From Streptomyces sp. NRRL F-5126 (lineage in GTDB: Bacteria; Actinomycetota; Actinomycetes; Streptomycetales; Streptomycetaceae), in the NCBI RefSeq assembly GCF_000721265.1, contig NZ_JOFZ01000006.1, positions 620,001-684,000 on the forward strand: a DNA stretch of 64,000 nucleotides, read 5' to 3'. The notes under the pieces were generated by a model. That model saw only the letters and a list, made by a program, of their open reading frames with translations, was not told where the DNA came from and searched no databases. A program made the position numbers and the translations under genes. Position 1 is the stretch's first letter, and each line of letters begins with the position of its first letter. Shown here piece after piece: positions 1 to 8,876 of this stretch.

Positions 1-488
1 GTCAGCGCCGCGGCGTACTTGGCGAGCAGCAGCCGGGTACGGCCCGCCGGCACGACCAGCAGGTAGCGCAGCGTGCCCGCGGCGGACTCGCCCGCGACCG
101 AGTCACCCGCGATCACGCCCACCGTCATCGGCAGGAAGACCGGGAGCGTCGCGGCGAGCGCGGCGAACACCAGGAACAGGCCGTTGTTGGTGACCTGGGT
201 GAGGAACGCGGGCCCGCCGCCCTCGCCCGCGCTGCCGCCGCCGCTCGTCTCGATCTTCACGGCGATCCCGATGAGCACGGGTACCGCCGCGAGCACCGCG
301 AGAAGGGCAAGCGTCCGCCACCGCCGGAACGTCGTCAGCAGTTCGGAGCGGAAGAAGCCGAACGTCCACCACAGGCCGTAACGTTCGCCGCCGGTGGCCG
401 CCCTGCCCCGGTCGGCGCCTCGCACGGCGTCCGCGCCCTCGTCCGCGCCGTCGTCCACGCCAGGACCCGTCGCCTCAGCCCGCGACAT
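1..488 (-). CDS. ABC-2 type exporter permease (partial, C-terminus beyond left edge)
   Basis: The membrane subunit of an ABC exporter. About 160 residues are visible from an ATG that overlaps the last 14 bases of the ATPase gene, so the two are translated as a pair. After a charged cytoplasmic head of about 40 residues comes a first membrane span rich in Leu, Ala and Val (about residues 62-80). A Gly/Ser-rich extracytoplasmic loop and a second span (about 115-135) follow, then a cytoplasmic stretch of the kind seen in ABC-2 permeases (GTLRYLL, RTRLLLAKY). The frame stays open to the window edge. Substrate is unknown; the upstream LolA/RseB-like gene hints at an envelope role, but a strong hairpin separates it from this pair. 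Confidence 0.85.
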   Translation of the reverse strand, partial: MSRAEATGPGVDDGADEGADAVRGADRGRAATGGERYGLWWTFGFFRSELLTTFRRWRTLALLAVLAAVPVLIGIAVKIETSGGGSAGEGGGPAFLTQVTNNGLFLVFAALAATLPVFLPMTVGVIAGDSVAGESAAGTLRYLLVVPAGRTRLLLAKYAAAL

Positions 489-1482
489 CGAACCCCTCCC
501 CCGTCAGCGCCACGAACGCGTCCTCCAGCGTGCCGCGCTCCACCCCGAACGCGCGCACGCGCACACCCGCGCGCACCAGCGCGGCGTTGAGGTCCGCCGG
601 GTCCACCGGTTCCGCCTCGCCCGCGCCCGCCGGCAGGTCGCCCGTCACCCGTCCGGCCCCGGCCTCGATCCCCGTGACGCCGTGCTCGCGCAGCACGCGC
701 GCCGCGTCGGCGGGGTCCGGCGTGGTGACGGCCAGCCTGCCGCGCGTGCCCGCCGAGAGCTCCGCGACCGGGCCCTGCACGATCAGCCGGCCCTGCGCCA
801 TGACCGCCGCGTGCGTGCACACCTGCTCGATCTCGTCCAGCAGGTGCGACGAGAGGAAGACCGTGCTGCCCTCGGCGGCCAGCTCGCGCACCAGCGCCCT
901 GATCTCCCGCATGCCCTGCGGGTCGAGCCCGTTGGTCGGCTCGTCCAGTACGAGCAGCCTGCGCGGACGCAGCAGCGCGGCGGCGATGCCGAGCCGCTGC
1001 TTCATGCCGAGCGAGTACGCCTTCGCCTTCTTCGCCGAGGCGGCGGCGAGCCCCACCCGTTCGAGCGCCGCGTCCACCCGTGCGGAGCGCGTGCGCGGGT
1101 CGGCGGTGGGGTCCGTCGCGTCGTAGCGCACGAGGTTGTCCCGCCCGCTCAGGAAGCCGTACTGGGCGGGCCCCTCGATCAGGGCGCCCACGTGCGGCAG
1201 CATCGCGCGCGCCGCCTGCGGCATGGGGCGGCCGAACAGCCCGGCGGTGCCCGACGTGGGCTGCACGAGGCCGAGGAGCATCCGGATGGTGGTGGTCTTG
1301 CCCGAGCCGTTGGGCCCGAGGAAGCCGAAGACGCTGCCGTCGGGCACCGTCAGGTCGAGGCCGTCGACGGCGAGCTGCCCGCCGCGGTAGCGCTTGGTGA
1401 GGCCGCGCGCCTCGATGACGGGCGCTTCGATGACGGGCGCCTCCTCGGCGGGTCCTGCCGGCTCCGCTTGCTGCGTCACCAC
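475..1482 (-). CDS. ABC transporter ATP-binding protein
   Basis: A 335-residue cytoplasmic ATPase driving the adjacent permease. Walker A (GPNGSGKTT) is at about residues 56-64, the signature is the SLGMKQ variant at about 157-162, and Walker B plus the catalytic Glu (LLVLDEP) at about 176-182. An H-loop His follows in SSHLLDEIE. The C-terminal 100 residues form the divergent tail common in ABC-2 drug and antibiotic exporters. The GTG start at 1482 has GGAGG five bases upstream. Residues 16-25 repeat VIEAP/VIEA because of a perfect-looking 15-bp tandem duplication, probably replication slippage. An exporter of the DrrA/CcmA type is known biology for the family; the substrate cannot be read from the sequence. 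Confidence 0.93.
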   Translation of the reverse strand: MVTQQAEPAGPAEEAPVIEAPVIEARGLTKRYRGGQLAVDGLDLTVPDGSVFGFLGPNGSGKTTTIRMLLGLVQPTSGTAGLFGRPMPQAARAMLPHVGALIEGPAQYGFLSGRDNLVRYDATDPTADPRTRSARVDAALERVGLAAASAKKAKAYSLGMKQRLGIAAALLRPRRLLVLDEPTNGLDPQGMREIRALVRELAAEGSTVFLSSHLLDEIEQVCTHAAVMAQGRLIVQGPVAELSAGTRGRLAVTTPDPADAARVLREHGVTGIEAGAGRVTGDLPAGAGEAEPVDPADLNAALVRAGVRVRAFGVERGTLEDAFVALTGEGFDVAG

Positions 1483-1594
1483 AATCCCTCCAGACAGCCG
1501 TACGGGGCCGCGTGCGGTGTGGCCGCGTCCCCGGACGGTCGGACGCTACGAGCCTACGGCGCGTGGGGCGCAGCGCGGGACCGGCCGCGAACGC

Positions 1595-1631
1595 GACCGC
1601 CCCGCCGTGCGCGTCGCACGGCGGGGCGGTC
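1595..1631 (-). terminator. Strong hairpin after the LolA-like gene
   Basis: A perfect 17-bp stem (GACCGCCCCGCCGTGCG with its complement) closes a 3-base loop and begins 10 bases past the LolA-like stop codon. No T-run follows, as is usual in Streptomyces. It probably ends the LolA-like transcript and gives the ABC pair its own promoter, although attenuation is possible. Confidence 0.75.
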
Positions 1632-1641
1632 GGGCGGCTGC

Positions 1642-2913
1642 CTACTTGGCGGCGGCGTTCGCCGTGTCGACCAGGGTCTGCTTGGAGACCGCGCCGACGT
1701 AGACGGTGCCCTTGTCCGTCATGAGGGCGTTGATCAGGCGGGTGTGGAACACCGTGCCGGAACCGAACTTCCCGCTGACCTTGTCACCCAGCGAGTTGAC
1801 GAACGACTGCGCGTTCCCCGGCATCTTGCTCGTGTCGCCCTTGGCGCCCTTGTCCACGGCACCGGCGGGCCCGGCGAGGCGGAGTACCGACGTCCACCCC
1901 TTGCCGATGACCTTCGCGTCGGAGAGCGCGGCCTCGGCCTGTGACCGGCCCTGCCGCTGCTCCTGGCGCGACGGCTTCGCGGCGTGCTGCTGGGCGTGCT
2001 GCTTGCCCTCGGTGACCTTCGTGCCCTTCGGGGGCGTGAAGGCGAACGTCGAGGCCGCCGGCTTGGCGAAGTCGACCTTCGTGTACCCGATGTCCAGCAC
2101 GGGCTTGCCGCCGCCGGACGGCGCCAGCGTGAACTTCAGCGGCGTGCCGGTCTTCGCGTCGACCGCGATACGGACGGAGCCGACCGTGGATCCTGACTGC
2201 TTCGGCTTGGCCAGCAGGTCGTACGCGTCACGCCCCGCGATGCGCGAGGTGCCGTCGACGCTCAGCGATGTCGTCGGACCCGCGGCCTTCAGCACCTGGT
2301 CCGCGAACTGCTTCGGCGTGGCGGGCACGTCGGCGCCCTTGGGCAGCGCGGGCTCGGCCTTCGTGTCCGCACCCTGCGGCGCGGTCGAGTGGTACGCCTG
2401 GTTGCTCGCGCTGTCGTACGCCCAGACCTGGCGGCCGTTGCGGATGAGGCTGTACTCCGCCGCGTTCTCCACGATGGAGATCTTCTGCTTCTTCGGGCCG
2501 TCGACGGCGACCCGCAGGGTGTGCGTGCCCGAGGCGAGCTCCATCAGCTTGGACCCGGGGTCGGCGGAGGAACCTGACGCGGCGTCGGAGTGGCCGCCCG
2601 CGCCCCCCGGCGCCATCGACTGGGCCATCGAACCGCCGAGCCCGGCCAGCGAGGGCAGGCCGAGGTCCGTGGTGATCTTCACGGAGCCCGAGAGCTGCTG
2701 CGTGTCGGACGCGGCGATCTTCTGGACGAGGTCGTGCGCGCTGATCTTCGGAAGGTTCGGGTCGCCCGACGCCGCGAGCGCCGGCACGAGGCCCACCGTC
2801 GCCGCCGCCACGCCCGCCACGGCCACCGGGACCGCGTAGCGCGCCGCCTTCCTGCGGCGCGTCACGCGGCTCACGACCTCCTCGGTGGCCTCTGCCCTGT
2901 CGTTGCCTGCCAT
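1642..2913 (-). CDS. LolA/RseB-like secreted protein
   Basis: A 423-residue protein with a basic head (RRRKAARY) and one hydrophobic segment at about residues 26-48 ending ALAASGD. This is either an uncleaved anchor or a signal peptide, so the bulk is outside the membrane. The body alternates beta-strand-like stretches (LSGSVKITTDLGLP, RVAVDGPKKQKISIVE, SLIRNGRQVWAYDS) typical of the LolA/LppX/RseB half-barrel fold that binds acyl chains. A second DUF-like part follows a Gln/Lys-rich linker at about residues 300-325. Family members in actinobacteria are annotated LolA-like or DUF2092; the precise role is not established. Start ATG at 2913 has a modest Shine-Dalgarno (CAGGG). Confidence 0.75.
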   Translation of the reverse strand: MAGNDRAEATEEVVSRVTRRRKAARYAVPVAVAGVAAATVGLVPALAASGDPNLPKISAHDLVQKIAASDTQQLSGSVKITTDLGLPSLAGLGGSMAQSMAPGGAGGHSDAASGSSADPGSKLMELASGTHTLRVAVDGPKKQKISIVENAAEYSLIRNGRQVWAYDSASNQAYHSTAPQGADTKAEPALPKGADVPATPKQFADQVLKAAGPTTSLSVDGTSRIAGRDAYDLLAKPKQSGSTVGSVRIAVDAKTGTPLKFTLAPSGGGKPVLDIGYTKVDFAKPAASTFAFTPPKGTKVTEGKQHAQQHAAKPSRQEQRQGRSQAEAALSDAKVIGKGWTSVLRLAGPAGAVDKGAKGDTSKMPGNAQSFVNSLGDKVSGKFGSGTVFHTRLINALMTDKGTVYVGAVSKQTLVDTANAAAK

Positions 2914-3175
2914 GTGTGTGCCCTGCTTCCGTGGTCGGCGGCCGGTCGGTCGGCCGGTCAGTACGGCCCGTCAGTGCCGTGCACTCGTCCACTCCCCCCG
3001 CCATTCTCACCCGGCGGCGCAACGAGCGCGTATGTCAATATGACCAAATCGGCCGTCCGGGGGCATCAACCCCCCGGCGCAACTTGCCGTACCTCTGAGG
3101 GATGAGACCGATCGGGCCAACCCTGAGGGCCGCACGGGCAGCGGGGCCACCGGCCGGGGCGCCGGCGCCGGCGCG

Positions 3176-4186
3176 TCAGCCCGCGCGGTGCACCACGGCG
3201 TCGCACAGCTCCGCCAGCGCCGACTTCGCCCAGCATTCGGGCAGCGGCACGAGCGTCTCCCTGGCCTCCTTGGCGTACCGCACGGCCTCCGCCATGGCCG
3301 CTTCGAGCGCCGGGTGGGCGCGCAGCCGCCGCAGCGCCTCCGCGTGGCGCGCGTCGTCGGAGAGGTCGGAGGCCAGCAGCCGCGCCAGCTCCACGTCGTC
3401 GGGGTCGCCCAGCTTCTCCGCACGGGCGCGCAGCAGCAGCACCGGCAGCGTGGGGATGCCCTCGCGCAGGTCGGTGCCGGGGGTCTTGCCCGACTCGTGC
3501 GACTCGCTTGCGATGTCGAGCACGTCGTCGGCGAGCTGGAAGGCGACTCCGAGACGCTCGCCGAACTGGGTCAGGACGTCCACGATCCGCTCGTCCGCGC
3601 CCGACATCAGCGCGCCGAACCGGCCGGACACGGCGACCAGCGAGCCCGCCTTGCCCGACAGCACGTCGAGGTAGTGCGCCACCGGGTCGCGGCCGTCGCG
3701 CGGGCCCGCGGTCTCCAGGATCTGGCCCGTGACGAGGCGCTCGAACGCCTCCGCCTGGATCCGCACGGCCTCGGGGCCCAGCTCGGCGAGGATCTGGGAG
3801 GCGCGGGAGAAGAGGAAGTCGCCGGTGAGGACCGCGACGGAGTTGTCCCACCGGGCATTGGCGCTGTCCACGCCCCGGCGCACCTCGGCCTCGTCCATCA
3901 CGTCGTCGTGGTACAGCGTCGCGAGGTGCGTCAGCTCCACGACCACGGCGGACGGGACGACACCCGGCGCGTACGGGTCGCCGAACTGTGCGGCCAGCAT
4001 GACGAGCAGCGGCCTGAACCGCTTGCCCCCGGCGCGCACCAGGTGCTGCGCGGCCTCGTTGATGAAGGGGACCTCGCTCTTGGTGGCATCGAGCAGTCCC
4101 GCCTCGACAGCCGCCAATCCGGTCTGGACATCGGCTTCAAGGGCCTGGTCCCGCATGCTCAGCCCGAACGGCCCGACGACGGTCAC
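3176..4186 (-). CDS. Polyprenyl diphosphate synthase
   Basis: A 336-residue all-helical trans-prenyltransferase that condenses isopentenyl diphosphate onto allylic diphosphates. The two Mg-binding Asp motifs are intact: DDVMD at residues 94-98 (first aspartate-rich motif) and DDVLD at 220-224 (second). GGKRFRP near residue 53 binds IPP. Small residues before the first motif (His-Leu-Ala-Thr-Leu-Tyr-His) are compatible with long products, so an octa- or nonaprenyl chain for menaquinone is likely. That fits its neighbourhood beside nuo and, at the far end of the window, a geranylgeranyl reductase. It starts at a GTG with an AGGAG seven bases upstream. Confidence 0.93.
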   Translation of the reverse strand: MTVVGPFGLSMRDQALEADVQTGLAAVEAGLLDATKSEVPFINEAAQHLVRAGGKRFRPLLVMLAAQFGDPYAPGVVPSAVVVELTHLATLYHDDVMDEAEVRRGVDSANARWDNSVAVLTGDFLFSRASQILAELGPEAVRIQAEAFERLVTGQILETAGPRDGRDPVAHYLDVLSGKAGSLVAVSGRFGALMSGADERIVDVLTQFGERLGVAFQLADDVLDIASESHESGKTPGTDLREGIPTLPVLLLRARAEKLGDPDDVELARLLASDLSDDARHAEALRRLRAHPALEAAMAEAVRYAKEARETLVPLPECWAKSALAELCDAVVHRAG

Positions 4187-4568
4187 GAGGGGTACTCCTG
4201 TCTGCTGACGATCACACGGATTGTCGATGTGTCGCTGCCTTCACTCAAGTCAGCGTATCCGGTCGTGTTTCGATCACCGTGGGCGCCTTCCCGGCGCCGC
4301 CGGCAAGTTCGTGATCGGTCGTACGAGCGGGAGAAGCTATTTTGTCCGACACGGTGACCGGCACGGAAGACCACGGAGAGCGACCTCCGCCGGAGGACGA
4401 CCGTCCCCTTTCGGCCAACCTGACGAACCCCCGGGGCTGCCGGCCATCCTTGTCCTCTTATTGCGTTGTCGCGTCGACAGCCTCGACAGCGTCGCACACG
4501 GCGGCCCCGGGACAGCGGCGAACCGCGCCGGGTAAACCCGTGGCGGACCCGTGCCGCCGGGGGCCACC
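4187..4568. other. Divergent intergenic spacer
   Basis: About 380 bases between the divergent prenyl synthase and DinB-like genes. I found no coding-like frame and no convincing hairpin. The segment 4200-4345 is noticeably lower in GC than its surroundings and should hold the promoters; I could not assign a -35/-10 pair with confidence. Confidence 0.5.
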
Positions 4569-4577
4569 ATGCGGCAC

Positions 4578-5138
4578 ATGAGCGACCAACCCGCGCGATG
4601 GACACAGGCGACCGTCTACCCCGACATGTGGACCGACCCGGCCGATGACCCCCGCGAGAACCAGGGCAGCAGCCCGGACGGCGAGCTCGCGACATTGGAG
4701 GACTATCTGACGAGCTACCGCCTGACCCTGCGGATGAAGTGCGAGGGCCTGGACGCGGAGCAGCTGGCGCGCAGGTCGGTGCCGCCGTCCACGATGTCGC
4801 TGCTCGGCCTGGTCAGGCACCTCGCCGAGGTGGAGCGCGACTGGCGCAACTGGATCAGCGACAGCGACGCCCTGCCCAAGCTGTACGGGCGGCGCGACGC
4901 GGACTTCGAGGAGGCGGCGGCCGACCCGGCCGTGGTCGACGCCGCGTACCGCGACCTGGAGCGCGAGCAGGCGGCGACCGACGCCGCGCTTGCCGCCCAC
5001 CGGGACCTGGGCGAGCGCCTGGGGAAGGAGGGCATCGCCGTGCGGGAGCTGCTGGTGCACAGGATCGAGGAGTACGCACGCCACTGCGGCCACGCCGACC
5101 TGCTGCGCGAGTGCGTGGACGGCCGGGTGGGCCAGTGA
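4578..5138 (+). CDS. DinB-family protein (DUF664)
   Basis: A 186-residue soluble protein of the DinB/YfiT four-helix superfamily, DUF664 branch, which in actinobacteria is linked to mycothiol-dependent transferases. The family's recognisable block is present: LRMKCEGL, then SLLGLVRHLAEVERDWRNW, where the His is a usual metal ligand, and a second His pair near the end (HRIEEYARHCGHADLLRE). Together they give the three-His metal site pattern. An ATG at 4569 is an alternative start with a better placed GGGGG; I prefer 4578 because the conserved part starts with MSDQPARW. The substrate is unknown. Confidence 0.75.
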   Translation: MSDQPARWTQATVYPDMWTDPADDPRENQGSSPDGELATLEDYLTSYRLTLRMKCEGLDAEQLARRSVPPSTMSLLGLVRHLAEVERDWRNWISDSDALPKLYGRRDADFEEAAADPAVVDAAYRDLEREQAATDAALAAHRDLGERLGKEGIAVRELLVHRIEEYARHCGHADLLRECVDGRVGQ

Positions 5139-5166
5139 GGTGCGCGCCTGCGGCGCAGGCACCGCG

Positions 5167-5712
5167 CTAGGCCCCTTTTGCCTCGCCCGCGCCGCCTGCC
5201 TCGCCGGCCCCGCCCGCGCCGCCGGCCCCGCCTGCCCCAGGCACGCCGTCGCGGCGTGTCGTGCCGTCCGGCGTCGTGCCGAGGAACGAGATCAGGACGA
5301 TCAGGGCACCGCCGCAGCAGATCGCCGAGTCGGCCAGGTTGAACACCGCGAAGTCGCGCACGGCGATGAAGTCGACGACCGCGCCGCGGAAGAAGCCGGG
5401 CGCGCGCAGCAGGCGGTCCGTCAGGTTGCCGCATGCTCCGCCGAGCAGCAGGCCGAGGCCGATCGCCCACGGCAGGCTGTAGAGCTTGTGCGCGATGCGG
5501 AAGATCACGACGATCACGACCGCGGCGATCACCGTGAACACGGCCGTCATCGCCTGGCCCGTGCTGAAGGCCGCGCCGGCGTTGCGGATGACGCGGAAGG
5601 TCAGCCAGTCGCCGATCACGGAGACCTGCGACCGGTTCTCCAGGTGCGCGACCACCAGCACCTTGGTGACGAGGTCGAGCAGGTAGGCGAAGAGCCCCAC
5701 GCAGAGCAGCAC
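5167..5712 (-). CDS. lspA: Lipoprotein signal peptidase (signal peptidase II)
   Basis: The membrane aspartic protease that removes lipoprotein signal peptides after lipidation. The catalytic Asp pair is in GNLTDR (D99) and FNLADS (D128), and the conserved NAGAAF block is at 44-49. Four membrane spans are evident. A low-complexity Gly-Ala-Glu tail (GAG/GEA repeats, encoded by a degenerate GC-rich repeat near 5170-5245) extends the C-terminus. The start is a problem. The frame stays open upstream to about 5840 and encodes a plausible charged head, but it holds no ATG, GTG or TTG before the GTG at 5712. That start leaves almost no residues before the first span. Either 5712 is right, or the head was lost through a frameshift. 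Confidence 0.88.
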   Translation of the reverse strand: MLLCVGLFAYLLDLVTKVLVVAHLENRSQVSVIGDWLTFRVIRNAGAAFSTGQAMTAVFTVIAAVVIVVIFRIAHKLYSLPWAIGLGLLLGGACGNLTDRLLRAPGFFRGAVVDFIAVRDFAVFNLADSAICCGGALIVLISFLGTTPDGTTRRDGVPGAGGAGGAGGAGEAGGAGEAKGA

Positions 5713-5846
5713 GCCGACGCGACGCCTGCGCGACGCGGGCGCGGCGGTCGACTCCGGGAGGTTCTGGCTGCTGATGTCGGGCTCCGCACTGGGCTCGGGT
5801 GTGTGTTTGGGGGTCGGGTGCGATGCCGAGCGTACTGGACACCCGT

Positions 5847-5882
5847 GTGGTGCCGCCGCGTCCCCGCGCGCGGCGGCACCAC
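5847..5882 (-). terminator. Hairpin after mycodextranase gene
   Basis: A 14-bp perfect stem (GTGGTGCCGCCGCG and complement) with an 8-base loop lies 20 bases past the mycodextranase stop and before lspA. It probably insulates lspA from the secreted-enzyme transcript. Confidence 0.7.
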
Positions 5883-5901
5883 GGCCGGGGCCGGGCCGGC
5901 G

Positions 5902-8727
5902 TCAGCTGCTCGGGAAGACCTCGAAGTCCGAGAGCTGGCCCGCGTTCCACCCCGTGTTGGCGGTGATGTCGACCCGCACGTACCGGGCCGTGGTCCCCGG
6001 AAGCGTGATGGTGACCGTGTTCTGGTTGGCGTTCGGGTCGAAGGTGTACGCCTTGGACGGCACGACCGTCGTGAAGTTCGAGCCGTCCGTGGACGTCCGT
6101 ACCGAGAGGGTCTCGTCACGGGTGTTCCAGGCCGTGGCCGGCGGGAGCTTCAGCGTGATCCTGCCGACCTTGTATCCGGTGCCGAGGTCGACCTGCGCCC
6201 ACTGCGGGAAGGAGCCGTTCTGGCTCTCCCAGTAGGAGGACGCGTCCGAGTCGGTGATGTTCGAGGCGACGTAGGGGTTGTTGCTCGAACTCGCCGAGGC
6301 GGGCCGGCCCGCGGCCAGGTTGGTCGTGGCGCCGATGCCGCTGCCGCTGAGGGCGACGGTCACCGGGCCGTTGTTGGCGTCGCTGTCGATGGTCAGCGTG
6401 CCTTTGCGCGACCCGGCGGCCGTCGGCTTGAAGGTGACGTGCACCGTGCAGGACCCGCCCGCGGGGACGGACGAGCAGTTGCTGGTCTGGCTGTAGTCGC
6501 CGGTGGCCGTGACGCCGGAGACGGTGGCCGCCGACGTGCCCGTGTTGCTCACCTTCACCGTCTGCGCGGCGGCGGACTGGCCGACGACCGTGGAGGCGAA
6601 CGACAGGCCCCCGGGTGCGGCGGCCAGTACGGGTCCCGGCGCCGTCCCTGTGCCGTCGAGCGCGACGGTGTCGGTGGCGCCGCCCGCCTTGACCGTCAGG
6701 GTGCCGGTGCGCGCGCCGGACGCGGTCGGTTCGAACGTGACGGACACCGCGCACGAGCCCTTGGCGGGGATCGACGAGCCGCACGTGTTCGTCTGCACGA
6801 AGTCGCCCGAGGCGGCGACGGACGTGACGGCCGCGGCCGATCCTGTCGGGTTGGCGACCGTCACGGTCTGGGCGTCGCTCGCGGCGCCGGTCGCGACGGA
6901 GCCGAAGTGCAGCGCGCTCGGCGTGGCGGTGACGCTCTCGGCCGGGTAGCCGGGGAAGTGCGGGGTCGGCCAGGGCCCGCAGTACGGCGTACCGCTGATG
7001 CCGGAGTTGCCGCCGCCGTCGGTGACGGAGAAGTTGCCGCCCTCGCAGCTGTAGACGGGGGACGATGCGCCGACGCCGGTCGCCGTGACGTTGCTGAACT
7101 TCGCGGCGCCTCCGGTCTGCTCCTGGAGGGCGAAGGTGCCGGTGCCCGCGATGGTGACGTTGTCGAGGTTGACGCCGCTGACGGTGCCCTCGACCCACTG
7201 GACGGCCTCGTAGGGGCTCTGCTCGATCAGTGCGTTGGTCACGTTGACCGGCCCGTTGATGGCGCCCTGGCTCCCGTCGAACCACAGCGCTCCGACGCCG
7301 AACTGCCAGTTCGGGTCGAGGCTGCCGTCACGGATCAGGGTGTTGTCCTTGATGTCGGTCCTGCCGACGGGGGTGGACGTGAACCGCTGGCCCACCTGGA
7401 TGCCGCCGCCCTGGGTGAGTCCGGTGTCCTTGACGAGGTTGCCGCTGACGGTGTTGTCGTGGCCGCCGTAGATGGCGATGCCGTTGGCGAGTATCTGCGT
7501 CTGGACGGTGTTGTTGGAGATCGTGTCGTTCGCGTCGGCGCCGAGCGAGGAGTCGGCCCAGGTGGCGATGCCGTCGTCGCCGGTGTTGCGGATGTCGCTG
7601 TCGGTGACGGTCGAGTTGGTCACGCCGCCGTGGAAGTTGATCCCGTCGGCCGTGGTGTCGCGGATGCGCAGGCCGCTGAGGGTCAGCTTGTCCATCGGCC
7701 CGTCGAGCCAGGCGCCGACCTTGTCGTGCTCGATCCACAGATCGGAGACCGACGAGTCGCTCATGGCGCCGCCGATGCCGTTGACCTGGGCGCTGTCGTT
7801 GCGCTCCTGCACGTCGCCGAAGATGGCGAAGTTCTTCAGGTGGACGTTCGTGCTGGGCGAGGGGGCCGAGTTGCCGTAGAAGCCGGGCGCGGCGCCCGTC
7901 ACGGTCGAGTACCACATGCCCGCGCCGGTGACGGTCACGTTGTTGACGGCGATGTGGCCGGGGATCTTGTACGTGCCCGGCGGTATCCACACGGTGCCGC
8001 CGGAACCGGCCGCGCGGATGGCCGCGTTGAAGGCAGCGGTGGAGTCCTGGGCACCGCTCGCGTCGGCGCCCTGGCTGGTCACGGAGACCGACCCCGCGGG
8101 CTGCGGAAGTGCGGCGCCGACCTGCTCGAAGTCGGCGAAGTCGATCGTGTAGGAGGAGGCGGTGTCGCCCGGGTCGACCTGGAGCTTGAAGGTCGTGCCC
8201 GCCTGGTACGTCTTCGGGAGCAGGCGGTGGACCTCGTCGTAGAAGTGGTGGGGGTTGCTGCCGGGGCTGTTGGTGAAGGGGTAGCTGCCGTAGTACCAGC
8301 TGTAGGCGTTGGTGAGGTCGAAGTCGCTCTGCTTGACGCCGTCCACGTAGAGCGAGAGCGGTGCGTGGTAGACGGAGCCGCCCGACGTGTCCGGGATGCT
8401 GTAGCGGAAGTCGATCGAGTCGGTCGCGACGGGCGTGGTGAAGGTGACGTACTTGCCTGAGCCCTGGAGCGTCACCGCCTTGCGGTACGAGGCCTCGTCG
8501 GCGAGTTGGCCCTGTGCGTAGCTCGGGCCGATGACGGTGCCGTTGGTGGCCGAGTTCTCGGCCTGCACCTCGGCGTAGGGGAGGTTGGCGCCGTTGCCGC
8601 CGGTGGCGGCCGCGGGCGCGGCGGACGCGGCGGGCGCCGTCAGCGCGACGAGGCCGCCGACCGCCAGCAGCGAACTGCTCGCGGTGACGAACACCGCTCT
8701 GCGCAGCGCGCGTAGGGAGGGGATCAC
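5902..8727 (-). CDS. Secreted alpha-1,3-glucanase / mycodextranase (GH87-type)
   Basis: A 941-residue exported polysaccharidase. In order it has a signal peptide (about 1-36, ending ASAAPA) and a beta-sandwich carbohydrate-binding module starting AEVQAENS (about 45-185). A right-handed beta-helix catalytic domain (about 205-590) begins with the pectate-lyase-like DSTAAFNAAIRAA / WIPPGTY signature. Two choice-of-anchor-D/ASPM-like modules of about 100 residues follow (each with FGSV or FAST, and GSC-V-V-F), then a C-terminal discoidin-type module (about 800-941). Candidate catalytic Asp residues lie in ADGINFHG and GDDGIATWAD in the helix. GH87 enzymes cut alpha-1,3-glucan of fungal walls; that assignment rests on the architecture. 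I chose GTG 8727 because AAAGGAG precedes it and the signal peptide starts there. Confidence 0.82.
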   Translation of the reverse strand: MIPSLRALRRAVFVTASSSLLAVGGLVALTAPAASAAPAAATGGNGANLPYAEVQAENSATNGTVIGPSYAQGQLADEASYRKAVTLQGSGKYVTFTTPVATDSIDFRYSIPDTSGGSVYHAPLSLYVDGVKQSDFDLTNAYSWYYGSYPFTNSPGSNPHHFYDEVHRLLPKTYQAGTTFKLQVDPGDTASSYTIDFADFEQVGAALPQPAGSVSVTSQGADASGAQDSTAAFNAAIRAAGSGGTVWIPPGTYKIPGHIAVNNVTVTGAGMWYSTVTGAAPGFYGNSAPSPSTNVHLKNFAIFGDVQERNDSAQVNGIGGAMSDSSVSDLWIEHDKVGAWLDGPMDKLTLSGLRIRDTTADGINFHGGVTNSTVTDSDIRNTGDDGIATWADSSLGADANDTISNNTVQTQILANGIAIYGGHDNTVSGNLVKDTGLTQGGGIQVGQRFTSTPVGRTDIKDNTLIRDGSLDPNWQFGVGALWFDGSQGAINGPVNVTNALIEQSPYEAVQWVEGTVSGVNLDNVTIAGTGTFALQEQTGGAAKFSNVTATGVGASSPVYSCEGGNFSVTDGGGNSGISGTPYCGPWPTPHFPGYPAESVTATPSALHFGSVATGAASDAQTVTVANPTGSAAAVTSVAASGDFVQTNTCGSSIPAKGSCAVSVTFEPTASGARTGTLTVKAGGATDTVALDGTGTAPGPVLAAAPGGLSFASTVVGQSAAAQTVKVSNTGTSAATVSGVTATGDYSQTSNCSSVPAGGSCTVHVTFKPTAAGSRKGTLTIDSDANNGPVTVALSGSGIGATTNLAAGRPASASSSNNPYVASNITDSDASSYWESQNGSFPQWAQVDLGTGYKVGRITLKLPPATAWNTRDETLSVRTSTDGSNFTTVVPSKAYTFDPNANQNTVTITLPGTTARYVRVDITANTGWNAGQLSDFEVFPSS

Positions 8728-8835
8728 GTGGGCTTGCTCCTTTCGACGCGGTGCCGCGCCTGCGCGTGCGGCACCGCGGTCAGAGGGGGGATGCGAGGAG
8801 GAGCTGAGCTGTACTGAGCAAGGGGACCGTAATCC

Positions 8836-8876
8836 CGTCGACATCGCTATGCAATATGTCGACGTAAAATTGTCAA
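8836..8876 (-). promoter_or_regulatory. Promoter with overlapping 9-bp palindromic operator for the mycodextranase gene
   Basis: Reading leftwards, a perfect TTGACA (-35; bases 8871-8876) is followed by AT-rich sequence rare in this genome. The inverted repeat CGTCGACAT-N11-ATGTCGACG (8836-8844 and 8856-8864) begins just downstream of the -35 and covers the -10 area. The placement implies repression, plausibly relieved by a glucan breakdown product. No regulator gene is adjacent, so the protein is unknown. Confidence 0.7.

Noticed and set aside
4990-8460. A 1156-residue open frame on the plus strand
   Set aside because: It lies opposite lspA and the mycodextranase gene, has the composition of an antisense shadow (many Arg, Gly, Ala) and no domain. 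Long antisense frames are expected at this GC.
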